Shown: in pieces, positions 8,657 through 17,600 of the stretch
Position numbering within the stretch: position 1 is the first letter of the stretch
Layout of the letters: each line of letters starts with the position of its first letter
Assembly: GCF_910583865.1 (NCBI RefSeq)
Contig: NZ_CAJTYX010000012.1
Location: 4,732-68,731 of the forward strand
From: an uncultured Muribaculum sp.
Lineage (GTDB): Bacteria > Bacteroidota > Bacteroidia > Bacteroidales > Muribaculaceae
Direction of reading: 5' to 3'
DNA: 64,000 nt
The notes under the pieces: generated by a model
What the model was told of the DNA's origin: nothing
The model's input: the letters and a program-made list of their open reading frames with translations, nothing else
The model's database searches: none
Translations under genes and position numbers: made by a program

Positions 8657-9805
8657 TTATTTGTCGGGTGTCGGAGGTTCGCCGAAGAGCGCCGCGACAC
8701 GCGACATGGGTATATATGGGGTAAGGCGGCACTTTATTCGGCCCTGTCGTTCATCAAGCTGCGACACGTCGGCGGTGATACGCATCAGGTGGCAGTAGCC
8801 TTCAGCTGCATTTCTGAGCACGAGATAGCACGTGGCCGTCCCGTCGGCAAAATCGCCGACTCCGAAGAATGGCGAGCAGCCGTGGCTACGGAAATAACCG
8901 AGCGCATTGTTGACCGCTACCGTGATTGGTGGGAGGGGGTTGTAGCAATCGACTTTCATGTCGAATGTGAAATCGTTAGGAATCGCGCCTGTCACCAGGA
9001 GGGTGGCAAGGGATTCGAGAGGATAGTGTCCGGAATATATAGGGACGAACAGCGAATCGGCATGCTCTTCTTTCCGGAAATATCGGTTGGAGGTGAGATT
9101 GTCAAGGAGATATGATTCACCAGGGAGGATGTAGTAGTTCTTGTGGTAGATCGGGACAAGTCTCTTTCTGGATGGTACGACAGCTTCCGGAGGGGCTGTA
9201 TCCACGAAAGATGTGAGATTGTCCACGAGGCGGCGCTCGTTTTCAATCATCGATGTGCCGTGGAGTAGATCGTAATCGATGGGAAACTCGATATGGTACA
9301 GCGGTCTGTCGTCTTTAATCCATTCTATCCGATAGCGGTTTCCGTTGAGATTTGTCACAGTGACCGCAAGGGTGGTGTCTGTGGCAACGGGATAGAGCTG
9401 CCGGAATCCGGATTTCGAGCATGTCACGTGGTCCTCGGCGAGCATCTTCTCCACGCTCTTGACGCGCTTTCCCGGGAGGTCGGCATCGAGTGCGTAGCGT
9501 TCCAGAAAGTCGAATACCGGACGATATGGCATCAAGCCTCGCTGGCTGTCGGAAAACATGCGGTAGCCGACATGCGTCACGCGGCCTGCGGCCATGTCGA
9601 CGCGCACTTTCCGTTTCTTGAAGTCGAGCAGTAGGGTGGTGTCGCCAAGTTCCGATAATTCTCCGGAATCCGGGACGCCGGGGACTGCCCGGAGCATGCG
9701 CTCCAGGCAATCTGCGTCGTAAGATACAGGTGCACCAAACGCTGCCGACCCACCAAAGGCCGACAGCGTCAGTGTAAATGTAATTATGTTGGCGAAAAGT
9801 TTCAT
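8657..9805 (-). CDS. Exported protein of unknown function (382 aa)
   Basis: A signal peptide ends near residue 24 (SAAFGA). The mature protein is mixed alpha/beta with no motif I recognise. It has three scattered cysteines in the N-terminal half (near 34, 133) and a Cys-containing stretch GYFRSHGCSPFFGVGD, so a disulfide is possible. There is no transmembrane segment after the signal. It lies 46 bp downstream of the zinc-ribbon membrane protein gene and 38 bp upstream of the next gene, the spacing of one transcript. The role is presumably linked to the tubulin-like GTPase locus, but nothing in the sequence says how. Confidence 0.8.
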   Translation of the reverse strand: MKLFANIITFTLTLSAFGGSAAFGAPVSYDADCLERMLRAVPGVPDSGELSELGDTTLLLDFKKRKVRVDMAAGRVTHVGYRMFSDSQRGLMPYRPVFDFLERYALDADLPGKRVKSVEKMLAEDHVTCSKSGFRQLYPVATDTTLAVTVTNLNGNRYRIEWIKDDRPLYHIEFPIDYDLLHGTSMIENERRLVDNLTSFVDTAPPEAVVPSRKRLVPIYHKNYYILPGESYLLDNLTSNRYFRKEEHADSLFVPIYSGHYPLESLATLLVTGAIPNDFTFDMKVDCYNPLPPITVAVNNALGYFRSHGCSPFFGVGDFADGTATCYLVLRNAAEGYCHLMRITADVSQLDERQGRIKCRLTPYIPMSRVAALFGEPPTPDK

Positions 9806-9851
9806 TCGTCAATCAAGGTCCGGAGGATGTCGTATGACATTCCTCTGTCTG

Positions 9852-10529
9852 TCAGTTCACACCGATGGTGATCTGTCTCGCTGTCTCGTCGGGACGTTCG
9901 AGCATTCCTGAAGCAAGTTTGCCGTTGACAAACTTGCATCGGGAAATCTTGTCACCCGGGTTCAGCTGCAACTGCTGTCCGTTATGGAGATTGAGCGAGT
10001 ACGACTTCGTCACTTTCACATCGCCGTTAGGACCGTTGGGGCGGCCGTTCTTCGCCGGACCTGTGTAGAGTCCGTAGGGGAGGGCGTAACCGGTGAGATA
10101 GTTGGTCGGCTGCTCGGTTGTTCCCCCATTGTTGTCATCGGTTTTGTTTCCCCCTTTCGCTTCTGATTCAGGCTCGGTGACGGGGGCTACGGTGTCGGTT
10201 TGGGCTGTCTCTGCTACTACTACAGTGTCGGTAGTGGCCTGTTTCACCACTTCCACGACATTTTCTTTCGGATCTGCTTTGGCCTCGGGGGTCTTTTCAC
10301 CGGAGAATACTCCGAGGAAATAGCATACAGCGAGGGCTACTACTACGACACCGCCTACGATGCCGCCGATGACGGCACCGCCGGGTCCACTCTTTACCTC
10401 CACGATCATATCCTTCTTGCAGTCGGGGCAGATCTTCTCCGCGCCCTCTGCTATCTCGAATGTCTTGTTCTCGTTGGCTGTCTGGCAGTTGCCGACGTTC
10501 ATGCAACGATACTTCTTTACATTTGCCAT
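9852..10529 (-). CDS. Membrane protein with N-terminal zinc ribbon and extracytoplasmic tail
   Basis: 225 residues in three parts. Residues 1-40 are a small zinc-ribbon-like module with Cys 9, 15, 34 and 37 (CPDC). Residues about 51-75 are one Gly/Val-rich transmembrane helix. A Thr/Glu/Ala-rich linker then leads to a C-terminal domain (about 145-225) with a Gly/Asn-rich MORN-like stretch, TGPAKNGRPNGPNG. With no signal peptide, the ribbon should stay in the cytoplasm and the tail outside. That topology could connect the cytoplasmic tubulin-like protein, encoded 41 bp upstream, to the exported proteins encoded downstream. This bridging role is inference. Confidence 0.83.
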   Translation of the reverse strand: MANVKKYRCMNVGNCQTANENKTFEIAEGAEKICPDCKKDMIVEVKSGPGGAVIGGIVGGVVVVALAVCYFLGVFSGEKTPEAKADPKENVVEVVKQATTDTVVVAETAQTDTVAPVTEPESEAKGGNKTDDNNGGTTEQPTNYLTGYALPYGLYTGPAKNGRPNGPNGDVKVTKSYSLNLHNGQQLQLNPGDKISRCKFVNGKLASGMLERPDETARQITIGVN

Positions 10530-10570
10530 TGCTTAAATTTTATATGTCAGTTTATTGTTAAATCGTTAAA

Positions 10571-13108
10571 TCAGCGTTGGGGACGGTAGGTGGCGATGAG
10601 TTTCTTGGCCTCCATGGTCCAATTGACGAAATCGTTGTAACGCGACTTGGGAGTGGGGTTCTCCTCCTTCATCACCTTGCCGACGACAGCCATGAACTCC
10701 GCATCGGTCTCTTTCAGCTTGTCCTGTATGGCCTTAAGCGCGGCGGGATCTACATCCTCAAGGCGTGAGGCAAGAGCCTCGCGGGCTATGCGGATGGTCT
10801 CTTTGGCGTGGTTCTCGATAAGGCGGTCATCATAGGCCATCTCCGTGAACTTGGAGTATCCCCAAGGCACGATGGTGGAGTTGCCGAATATGTCAGGCTC
10901 GCCGGCTGCGCCCCATTGCTCGGAAGTGGACGAGTCGAACTGTATCGCACCAAGTCCGAGGGCAAGCATCATGTAGGGCATCACTTCGGCACGCAGTTGG
11001 TCGGGAGTTTTTGGCGGACGTGCGGAGAGCGATCTGTAGTCCTCTGCCTTGCCTTCTGATGTTAGCACGATTGAGTTGGACGGATTGGCGGCGATGAGGC
11101 GGTCGAACTCTGCCTTCAGCATTGGCAGCGAGCCGATAGCGCGCATCGGGAAGCAGTTCTCGACAATCATCACGGTTATTTCGTTGGGTCGTGCGCCCTC
11201 GGTGCTTACTGCCACGGAGGCACCAGTGCCGCCGGGGATGGCGCCCTGGAGCTTGCGTTTCAGTTCATCGGCAAACTGCATGAGCGCGGGATCCTTTGCT
11301 TTCGGAAGGGTTACGAGCACGCGTTTGATGAGGATGTTCTTGCCTACCTCGGGAGCTGCTGTGTTGGCGTTGTTCAGAAGAATCTCATTCTGGTTGATTT
11401 CAAGGAAAGCGCCGCTTGCTTGTATGATGTCCTGGGCGAAACGTCCGAGAGCCATGTCGTTACCTCCGAACTTGTGTTGCAGACGCTCGAGAATGGGCAC
11501 GTCGAGCACTTTTTCGGTGCGCTCCACGAGCAGATCATTGTGGAACGTGCGGATAGTCTCGAACACCTGGCCGAGGAATGCGCTTGATATGGTGTTCTCT
11601 GACAGATTGGTGACGTTGGCGAAACGTCCTTCGCTGCTGAGGGCATCGACGATAGCAGAACGCACGCTGTCGGTGATGGTGCTCATGCGGTCGTGGTCAC
11701 CATTGAGGCGGCGTTCGAGATCCTTCATGCGGTTGCGGTTGTAGAACTTGACGATAGGATCGGTAAGCGTCTCTGTTCCGTCGCGGTTCTCACCTTCGGC
11801 AAGGGTCTCCATGTCGCTGAGTGCGGCCATGCGTTCTTTAGTGAACTTGTACAGTTCGTCGAAGCGCGATTCAAAGCCGATAAGGCGTGTGTTGAGATCG
11901 TTGAAACGCTGTTCGAGATTCTCCAGAAGGGGCTTCGTGAAGATATCGACGGCTGCACGCTCCGTCATGGCTGAATAGAGCAGCTTGGCATAGTGTGTGG
12001 CACGCTCGAAGCGGTTGCCGAAGATGATCTGGCGCTTTACTATGTTGGTGTTGAGCACATCTTCCTTTGCCTGGTTGATGATGCCTTTGAATTCGTTGAT
12101 TTTGGTGTCGAGGTCGGGTATTGTTTTCTCCGAGCAGTCAAGAGCCTGCTCGCGCATCTGCTTGGCGAGTTCGGCCACGACGTGGCGCACGCTGACGAGG
12201 GCTATGCGTCCGTCGGCCCACTCGCGGAACAGGTATTTCTCCACGCCTTCGGCTATCTGCTTGGCGTATGTGTCGAGGCTGCGTGCCTTGTCACGATAGA
12301 AATTCTCCACGCCCACGCTGCGAAAACCTTCGGCATATCCGCCTCGGCAGAGGTCGACGAGCTTGTCGAAAGGATGCTGTGTGCCCTTGGCGGCTTCGGC
12401 CCAGCGGTCGACACATGGATTCCAGTAGCTTGCGAAGTCACCTACGGGCCATTTCTCTTTCTCGTCGGAATCGATGACATGCTGCTTCAGGCGCAGATGT
12501 TCGGGAGTGAGTTTCCACGAGCCTCGGCGTCCCGGGTCACGCACGTATGTCACCTCGTCGAACGAAGGTGCTTCCTCGCGGTATCCGGAAGTGTTGCTCC
12601 AGTTGTTATATTTAAGTTGCAGCAGGGCGCTGCTGCCGAGTGTGTAGGCGATGTGTTCCTGAAGTTCGGTTTCCGGCACGATGATACGTTTGATGCCGAA
12701 CGAGCCGATGGCACGTGTGCGCACCGGCATCGGTGTGCCCTCTTCAGGATCGGCGGTCTCGTCATACTCGTCGCGATTGTTGCTTAGGTTCTCGAAAGTG
12801 TAGAAACGTCCCAGTTCCTGACCCATCTGGTCGAGGGGCGAGAAGATGCGGCTGTAGACGAAATCGGCTACCAGCCCGGAAAGTTGCACTGGGTCGTTGA
12901 CGGTGTATCCGAAGTCGTTGCGGTTTGTGTAGAGTATGAGGCCGCCGGCAATGTTGACCTCCTGGGGTATCGCACCTTTCTTGACATTCTCGGGTGTGGG
13001 GTTGGCATAAGTGAGGTAAAGGCGTCCTGTCTCTACTGTCGTCGATACGTCGTAGGGAGGGGTCGACACGCGTGTGCCCCATTCCATATTGTAGTGTGAG
13101 GTGAACAT
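10571..13108 (-). CDS. C-terminal fragment of the tubulin-like protein
   Basis: 845 residues if translation restarts at ATG 13108, which has GGAG nine bases upstream. It contains the second half of the GTPase-like region and a long, largely helical C-terminal part rich in Glu, Lys, Arg and Leu, with heptad-like stretches around LENLEQRFNDLNTRLIGF. It has no signal peptide or membrane segment. It is in the same frame as the fragment upstream, so the two are better read as one gene. Confidence 0.75.
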   Translation of the reverse strand: MFTSHYNMEWGTRVSTPPYDVSTTVETGRLYLTYANPTPENVKKGAIPQEVNIAGGLILYTNRNDFGYTVNDPVQLSGLVADFVYSRIFSPLDQMGQELGRFYTFENLSNNRDEYDETADPEEGTPMPVRTRAIGSFGIKRIIVPETELQEHIAYTLGSSALLQLKYNNWSNTSGYREEAPSFDEVTYVRDPGRRGSWKLTPEHLRLKQHVIDSDEKEKWPVGDFASYWNPCVDRWAEAAKGTQHPFDKLVDLCRGGYAEGFRSVGVENFYRDKARSLDTYAKQIAEGVEKYLFREWADGRIALVSVRHVVAELAKQMREQALDCSEKTIPDLDTKINEFKGIINQAKEDVLNTNIVKRQIIFGNRFERATHYAKLLYSAMTERAAVDIFTKPLLENLEQRFNDLNTRLIGFESRFDELYKFTKERMAALSDMETLAEGENRDGTETLTDPIVKFYNRNRMKDLERRLNGDHDRMSTITDSVRSAIVDALSSEGRFANVTNLSENTISSAFLGQVFETIRTFHNDLLVERTEKVLDVPILERLQHKFGGNDMALGRFAQDIIQASGAFLEINQNEILLNNANTAAPEVGKNILIKRVLVTLPKAKDPALMQFADELKRKLQGAIPGGTGASVAVSTEGARPNEITVMIVENCFPMRAIGSLPMLKAEFDRLIAANPSNSIVLTSEGKAEDYRSLSARPPKTPDQLRAEVMPYMMLALGLGAIQFDSSTSEQWGAAGEPDIFGNSTIVPWGYSKFTEMAYDDRLIENHAKETIRIAREALASRLEDVDPAALKAIQDKLKETDAEFMAVVGKVMKEENPTPKSRYNDFVNWTMEAKKLIATYRPQR

Positions 13109-13162
13109 GTTGTTCAGCTCCAGCAGAGCGCCGTAGCCGTTGGCCTTGTAGCGTCCGTTGTC

Positions 13163-13783
13163 TCAGTTGGGCTGTGGATTGGCTTCCGGAATCTGGCAGA
13201 ACACGGTGAGGGTGAATCCGTTCTTCTCGGCAATGTTGTGCTCGAACATCCATTTGCGCGTCTGCGCGATTGCATCTACTATCGAACCGGATCCGGTGCC
13301 GCCTGCAAGGCCGCAGAATAGGTGTATGTTGATTGTGCTCCCTACCTCTTTTTGCTGAACTTCCTGCACGGCATTCGCAAGTTTCGAGAGGTATGCGTCG
13401 ATGTTGGATGCGAAGAGCAGACGCCCGGCACGGCGCTTCTGGTCGGCGGCGGCGCCTACCGGGCATACGGCAGACTGTGTGGCGCCTACGTTGCCGAGTA
13501 TGCCGGTCAGTCGCGGATATCCTTTGGGATTGGCGAATATGGCATCGATATTGCTATGTGTCTTTATATCGACGAAGTCGTTAGTCTCGAATACGCAGTT
13601 TCCGTGTATTGTCTGGTAGGTGATGTCGGAAGCGTCGAGCATGGCCCGGTCGCTGTCTACATATATGAATCCGATAGGTAGGTTGCGACGCTGGGCAGCA
13701 TCAAATTCTGTCCACAGGCGCTGACGGAATGCTTTGAGAATCTTTCCTCCGGTGCCTCCGAGACCAATTAGAATATCAGCCAT
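13163..13783 (-). CDS. N-terminal fragment of the tubulin-like protein (GTP-binding part)
   Basis: 206 residues from ATG 13783 to the internal TGA. It contains both phosphate-binding glycine motifs, at 7-14 and 161-166, but ends soon after the second, so it lacks the rest of the fold and would probably not work alone. It begins 39 bp after the three-TM membrane protein gene. Confidence 0.75.
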   Translation of the reverse strand: MADILIGLGGTGGKILKAFRQRLWTEFDAAQRRNLPIGFIYVDSDRAMLDASDITYQTIHGNCVFETNDFVDIKTHSNIDAIFANPKGYPRLTGILGNVGATQSAVCPVGAAADQKRRAGRLLFASNIDAYLSKLANAVQEVQQKEVGSTINIHLFCGLAGGTGSGSIVDAIAQTRKWMFEHNIAEKNGFTLTVFCQIPEANPQPN

Positions 13784-13822
13784 AATGGTTGTAGGTGTTA
13801 TATAGGTATTATTGTGTTAAGT

Positions 13823-14380
13823 CTAAAAATTTAAAGATGAGGCCGATGATGATGACGAGTAGCTTCCACCCCTGTACGTGTCGGCAGACAGGTCACGACG
13901 GCTGCGCCTGCGTGACGGGATTAAGAATCCTGCGGCAACGGTCACCCCGGTGAAGGCTGCGAGCCATAGCCAGCGGCGCAGGATATATCCGGACAGTACG
14001 TCATCAACAAGCTGCTTCAAGGTGACAGCTCCATCCTCAAGTCCTTGTCGTCCGGTCTCTACATAGTCGGCCATTCCGGGCACTTCATCCACGAGCGTCT
14101 GTATGCTCTGCGTGTCGGCGAGCATTGATGCCACCCGGGCGCTTTCCATAGCCGTTTCGGCATATCCTTTCACTGCTTCCGCCCCGAAAAGGAGCACAAA
14201 CTGGAATGATGCCAGCACAAGGAGCACAAGTGAAAGAAGCCCATTGGCCAACCACGACGTGCGTGCCATATGGTGGAGCAACAACGCTACGGCCGTTGTC
14301 AGTGCCAAAGCGGCACCCACTCCGGTAATAAGAGAAGATAAGAAAGCCCAAACGGTGTCCATGGCGTGATTGAATTGCAC
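13823..14380 (-). CDS. Three-TM membrane protein at the head of the tubulin-like operon
   Basis: 185 residues from a GTG at 14380; an ATG at 14362 (MDTVWAFLSS) is an equally likely start. There are hydrophobic helices at about 10-36, 42-66 and 134-154, a soluble segment between the second and third, and a cytoplasmic-looking tail with a basic cluster (RRRSRR) and a Ser-rich end (SYSSSSSASSLNF). No family recognised. It is the first gene after a promoter-like element at 14446-14477 and 39 bp upstream of the tubulin-like gene. A membrane anchor for the tubulin-like protein would be a reasonable guess. Confidence 0.8.
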   Translation of the reverse strand: MQFNHAMDTVWAFLSSLITGVGAALALTTAVALLLHHMARTSWLANGLLSLVLLVLASFQFVLLFGAEAVKGYAETAMESARVASMLADTQSIQTLVDEVPGMADYVETGRQGLEDGAVTLKQLVDDVLSGYILRRWLWLAAFTGVTVAAGFLIPSRRRSRRDLSADTYRGGSYSSSSSASSLNF

Positions 14381-14445
14381 TGTAAGTTGTGTTCTTCCTG
14401 GCAGTCATGTTAACAGCCGAAAAAGTCGGAAGATGTAGATATGGG

Positions 14446-14477
14446 CAAATTTAAAGTATTTTTCATAGTCCCGCAAC
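14446..14477 (-). promoter_or_regulatory. Candidate promoter of the tubulin-like operon
   Basis: The minus strand has TAAATTTG at 14453-14446 (matches TAnnTTTG) with GTTG at 14477-14474, 20 bp upstream and a partial match to the -33 TTTG box. The predicted start of transcription is about 60 bp before the GTG of the membrane protein gene. The rest of the 290-bp gap up to nifJ holds only the nifJ hairpin. Confidence 0.45.
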
Positions 14478-14609
14478 TTTTTCCAGCCAATTTAACTTTG
14501 CGATTTCAAATTTTTGATGTTTCCCGCCGGCTGCATGTCATTTGTCAGGTATTAGGCCAAATAATACATACCAAATAATACATAAGAGTAGTATATCTCT
14601 ATGAAGTAG

Positions 14610-14643
14610 CGGCGCCGAAATGCATGTAAGCATTCCGGCGCCG
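14610..14643 (-). terminator. GC-rich hairpin after nifJ
   Basis: The arms CGGCGCCG at 14610-14617 and 14636-14643 continue inward to a 14-bp stem with one mismatch and a 6-base loop. It lies 27 bp beyond the nifJ stop codon. It lacks a long T-run, which is common in this phylum. Confidence 0.6.
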
Positions 14644-14670
14644 ACGGATATCAGTAGTTTATGAGTAAAC

Positions 14671-17600
14671 TTACTTGTTCTCGAGTGTCTCTACTTCGGG
14701 ATCAACACCCCACTGCTGCTGGGCGAGACGCTTGTAGTTGTTGTAGCGCCACTGGGCGTTGGCCTTTGCTGCTGCGAACAGCTCGGCGGCCTCGGTGGGA
14801 TACTGCTTCATCACGGAAGCGTAGCGCACCTCTCCCTTGAGGAAGCCCTCGAACTCGTCCCAGTTCGGCTCCTTGCTGTCGAGGGTGAAGGGGTTCTTGC
14901 CCTCCATCTCGGCTGCGGGATTGTAGCGCCAGAGGTGCCAGTAGCCGCAAGCGACCGCGTTGGCCTCTTCCTGCTGAGCCTTGCCCATTCCGGCCTTGAT
15001 GCCGTGGTTGATACAGGGAGCGTAGGCGATGATCAGCGAAGGACCGTCGTAAGCCTCGGCCTCGCGGATAGCCTTGAGGGTCTGGGCCTGGTCGGCACCC
15101 ATAGCCACCTGTGCGACATATACGTAGCCGTAAGTGGTGGCGATAAGGCCGAGGTCCTTCTTGCGGATGCGCTTGCCGGAAGCGGCAAACTTGGCGATAG
15201 CACCCAGAGGTGTGGCCTTGGAGGCCTGGCCGCCGGTGTTGGAGTAAACCTCGGTGTCGAGCACGAGGATGTTGACATCTTTGCCCGATGCGATCACGTG
15301 GTCGAGACCGCCGAAGCCGATATCGTAGGAAGCGCCGTCACCACCGATGATCCACTGGCTGCGCTTAACGAGATAGTGCTTGAGTTCGAGCACCTTCTTG
15401 CATGCGGTGCATCCGCAGGCTTCCATCAGCGGGATGAGGGCATCGGCTATTTCACGTGAGCGGTCGGCGTTGTCTTTCTCGTCGAGCCACTGGGTGGCGA
15501 GAGACTTGATCTCTTCGGAGCATGTCGGGCAATCGAGCAGGGCGCGCACGTCGGCATCGACGCGGGCACGGAGCTTGTCGTTGGCGAGTGTCATGCCGAG
15601 ACCGAACTCGCAGAAGTCCTCGAAGAGGCTGTTGGCCCATGCCGGACCGTGTCCTTTCTCGTCGGTGGTGTAAGGTGTCGAGGGTACCGAACCTGAATAG
15701 ATCGATGAGCAACCGGTGGCGTTGGCCACGATCTCGCGGTTGCCGAAGAGCTGGGTGATGAGCTTGACATAAGGTGTCTCGCCGCATCCCGAGCAGGCAC
15801 CGGAGAATTCGAAGAGCGGGGTGGCGAACTGCGAGTTCTTCACGTTGGCTTTCACGTCGACGAGGTTCTGCTTCGACTTCACGGAAGCCACGCAGTAATC
15901 CCACTCGGCCTGTACGGGGAGCTGAGTCTCGAGAGGTTTCATCACAAGGGCCTTGTTTCCCTTCTTGCCGGGGCAGACATCCACACAGTTGGAGCAGCCG
16001 AGGCAGTCGAGCACGTCTACGCTTTGGATGAAGCGCATGCCTGTGAACTGCTTGCCGATGGCGGGAATCGTATCGTTCTCGCCGAAGGGAGCAGCTGCCA
16101 TCTCCTCGGGTGTGAGGACGAACGGACGGATGGCGGCGTGGGGGCAGACATAGGCGCACTTGTTACACTGGATACAGTTCTCTTCGAGCCATTCTGGAAC
16201 GAAGGCTGCCACACCGCGTTTCTCAAACGTTGCTGTGCCCTGCTGCCATGTGCCGTCGGTGAAATCGACGAACGTGCTTACGGGAAGGAGGTCGCCGTCC
16301 TGTGCGTTGATAGGACGCACCACGTTGTTGATGAAAGCGGGGTCGTTGTTGCATGCGGCAGCGTCATCGGGAAGCTGTGCCCATGCGGGATCAACGGCGA
16401 GCTTGTGGTATTCACCGCCACGGTCAACGGCTGCGTAGTTCTTGTCTACCACGTCCTGTCCCTTCTTGCCGTAGCTCTTCACGATGAACTTCTTCATCTG
16501 CTCTACTGCGAGATCCACGGGGATTACCTCGGTGATGCGGAAGAACGCCGACTGGAGTATGGTGTTGGTGCGGTTGCCGAGGCCGATTTCCTGGGCGATC
16601 TTGGTCGCGTTGATATAATATACGGTGATGTCGTTCTGAGCGAAGTAGCGCTTAACCTTTGCGGGAAGGTTCTTGGCCAGCTCATCGGCATCCCAGATGG
16701 TGTTGAGCAGGAACGTTCCACCCTTGCGCAGGCCGCGTGTCACATCATACATGTGGAGGTAGGCCTGTACGTGGCAAGCCACGAAGTTGGGGGTGGTCAC
16801 CAGGTAGGTGGAGCGGATAGGCTCGTCGCCGAAGCGGAGGTGCGAGCAGGTGAAGCCTCCAGACTTCTTGGAGTCGTAGGAGAAATATGCCTGGCAGTAT
16901 TTGTCGGTATTGTCACCGATGATCTTGACGGAGTTCTTGTTGGCACCGACCGTACCGTCTGCGCCGAGTCCGTAGAACTTGGCCTCGAATGTGCCTGCGG
17001 CGCCGAGGGCTATCTCTTCCTTCATGGGGAGTGACTGGAAGGTCACGTCGTCGACGATACCTACCGAGAAGTGGTTCTTGGGCTCGGGAAGTGCGAGATT
17101 TTCGAACACCGATATGATTTGTGCGGGAGTGGTGTCCTTCGAAGCGAGACCATAGCGGCCGCCTACGATGACGGGAGCGTTCTCAACGCCATAGAAGCAG
17201 TCTACTACGTCGAGGTAAAGAGGCTCTCCGTTGGCGCCCGGTTCTTTGGTGCGGTCGAGCACGGCGATTTTCTTGGCGGTCTTGGGGACTGCGGCAAGGA
17301 AGTGCTTTGCCGAGAAGGGACGATAGAGGTGTACGCTCACCAGACCTACCTTCTCCCCGTTGGCGTTGAGATGGTCGATAGCCTCCTGTGCGGCCTGGGT
17401 CACAGAACCCATGGCGATGATCACACGCTCGGCGTCCTCTGCACCGTAGTAGTTGAACAGGCCGTATTTGCGTCCGGTGATTTCGGAAATCTTGGCCATG
17501 TATTCCTCTACTATGGCGGGAACGGCGTCATAATACTTGTTGCATGCCTCGCGATGCTGGAAGAACACGTCGGGGTTCTCGGCCATACCGCGGGCCACGG

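Larger units (their letters stand above)
10571..13783 (-). pseudogene. Tubulin-like GTPase (Tubulin_2 type) gene interrupted by an in-frame UGA
   Basis: One reading frame of 1071 codons is split only by a TGA at 13163-13165 (codon 207). The N-terminal part has a glycine-rich nucleotide loop (GLGGTGGK, 7-14) and the tubulin signature GGTGSG (161-166), which contacts GTP phosphates in tubulin/FtsZ proteins. Beyond the stop the frame continues without a shift (DNGRYKANGYGALLEL...), and the remaining 863 codons contain long helical, coiled-coil-prone segments. A single G-to-A change of a Trp codon (TGG) would explain it. It may be a real nonsense mutation, strain variation, readthrough or a sequencing error. 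An ATG at 13106-13108, preceded by GGAG, could restart translation. Members of this family are large bacterial tubulin homologues of unknown role. Confidence 0.8.

Noticed and set aside
13163..13165. Selenocysteine at the UGA of the tubulin-like gene
   Set aside because: No SECIS-like hairpin was seen just after the codon, the family is not a selenoprotein family, and a Trp codon changed by one base explains it better.
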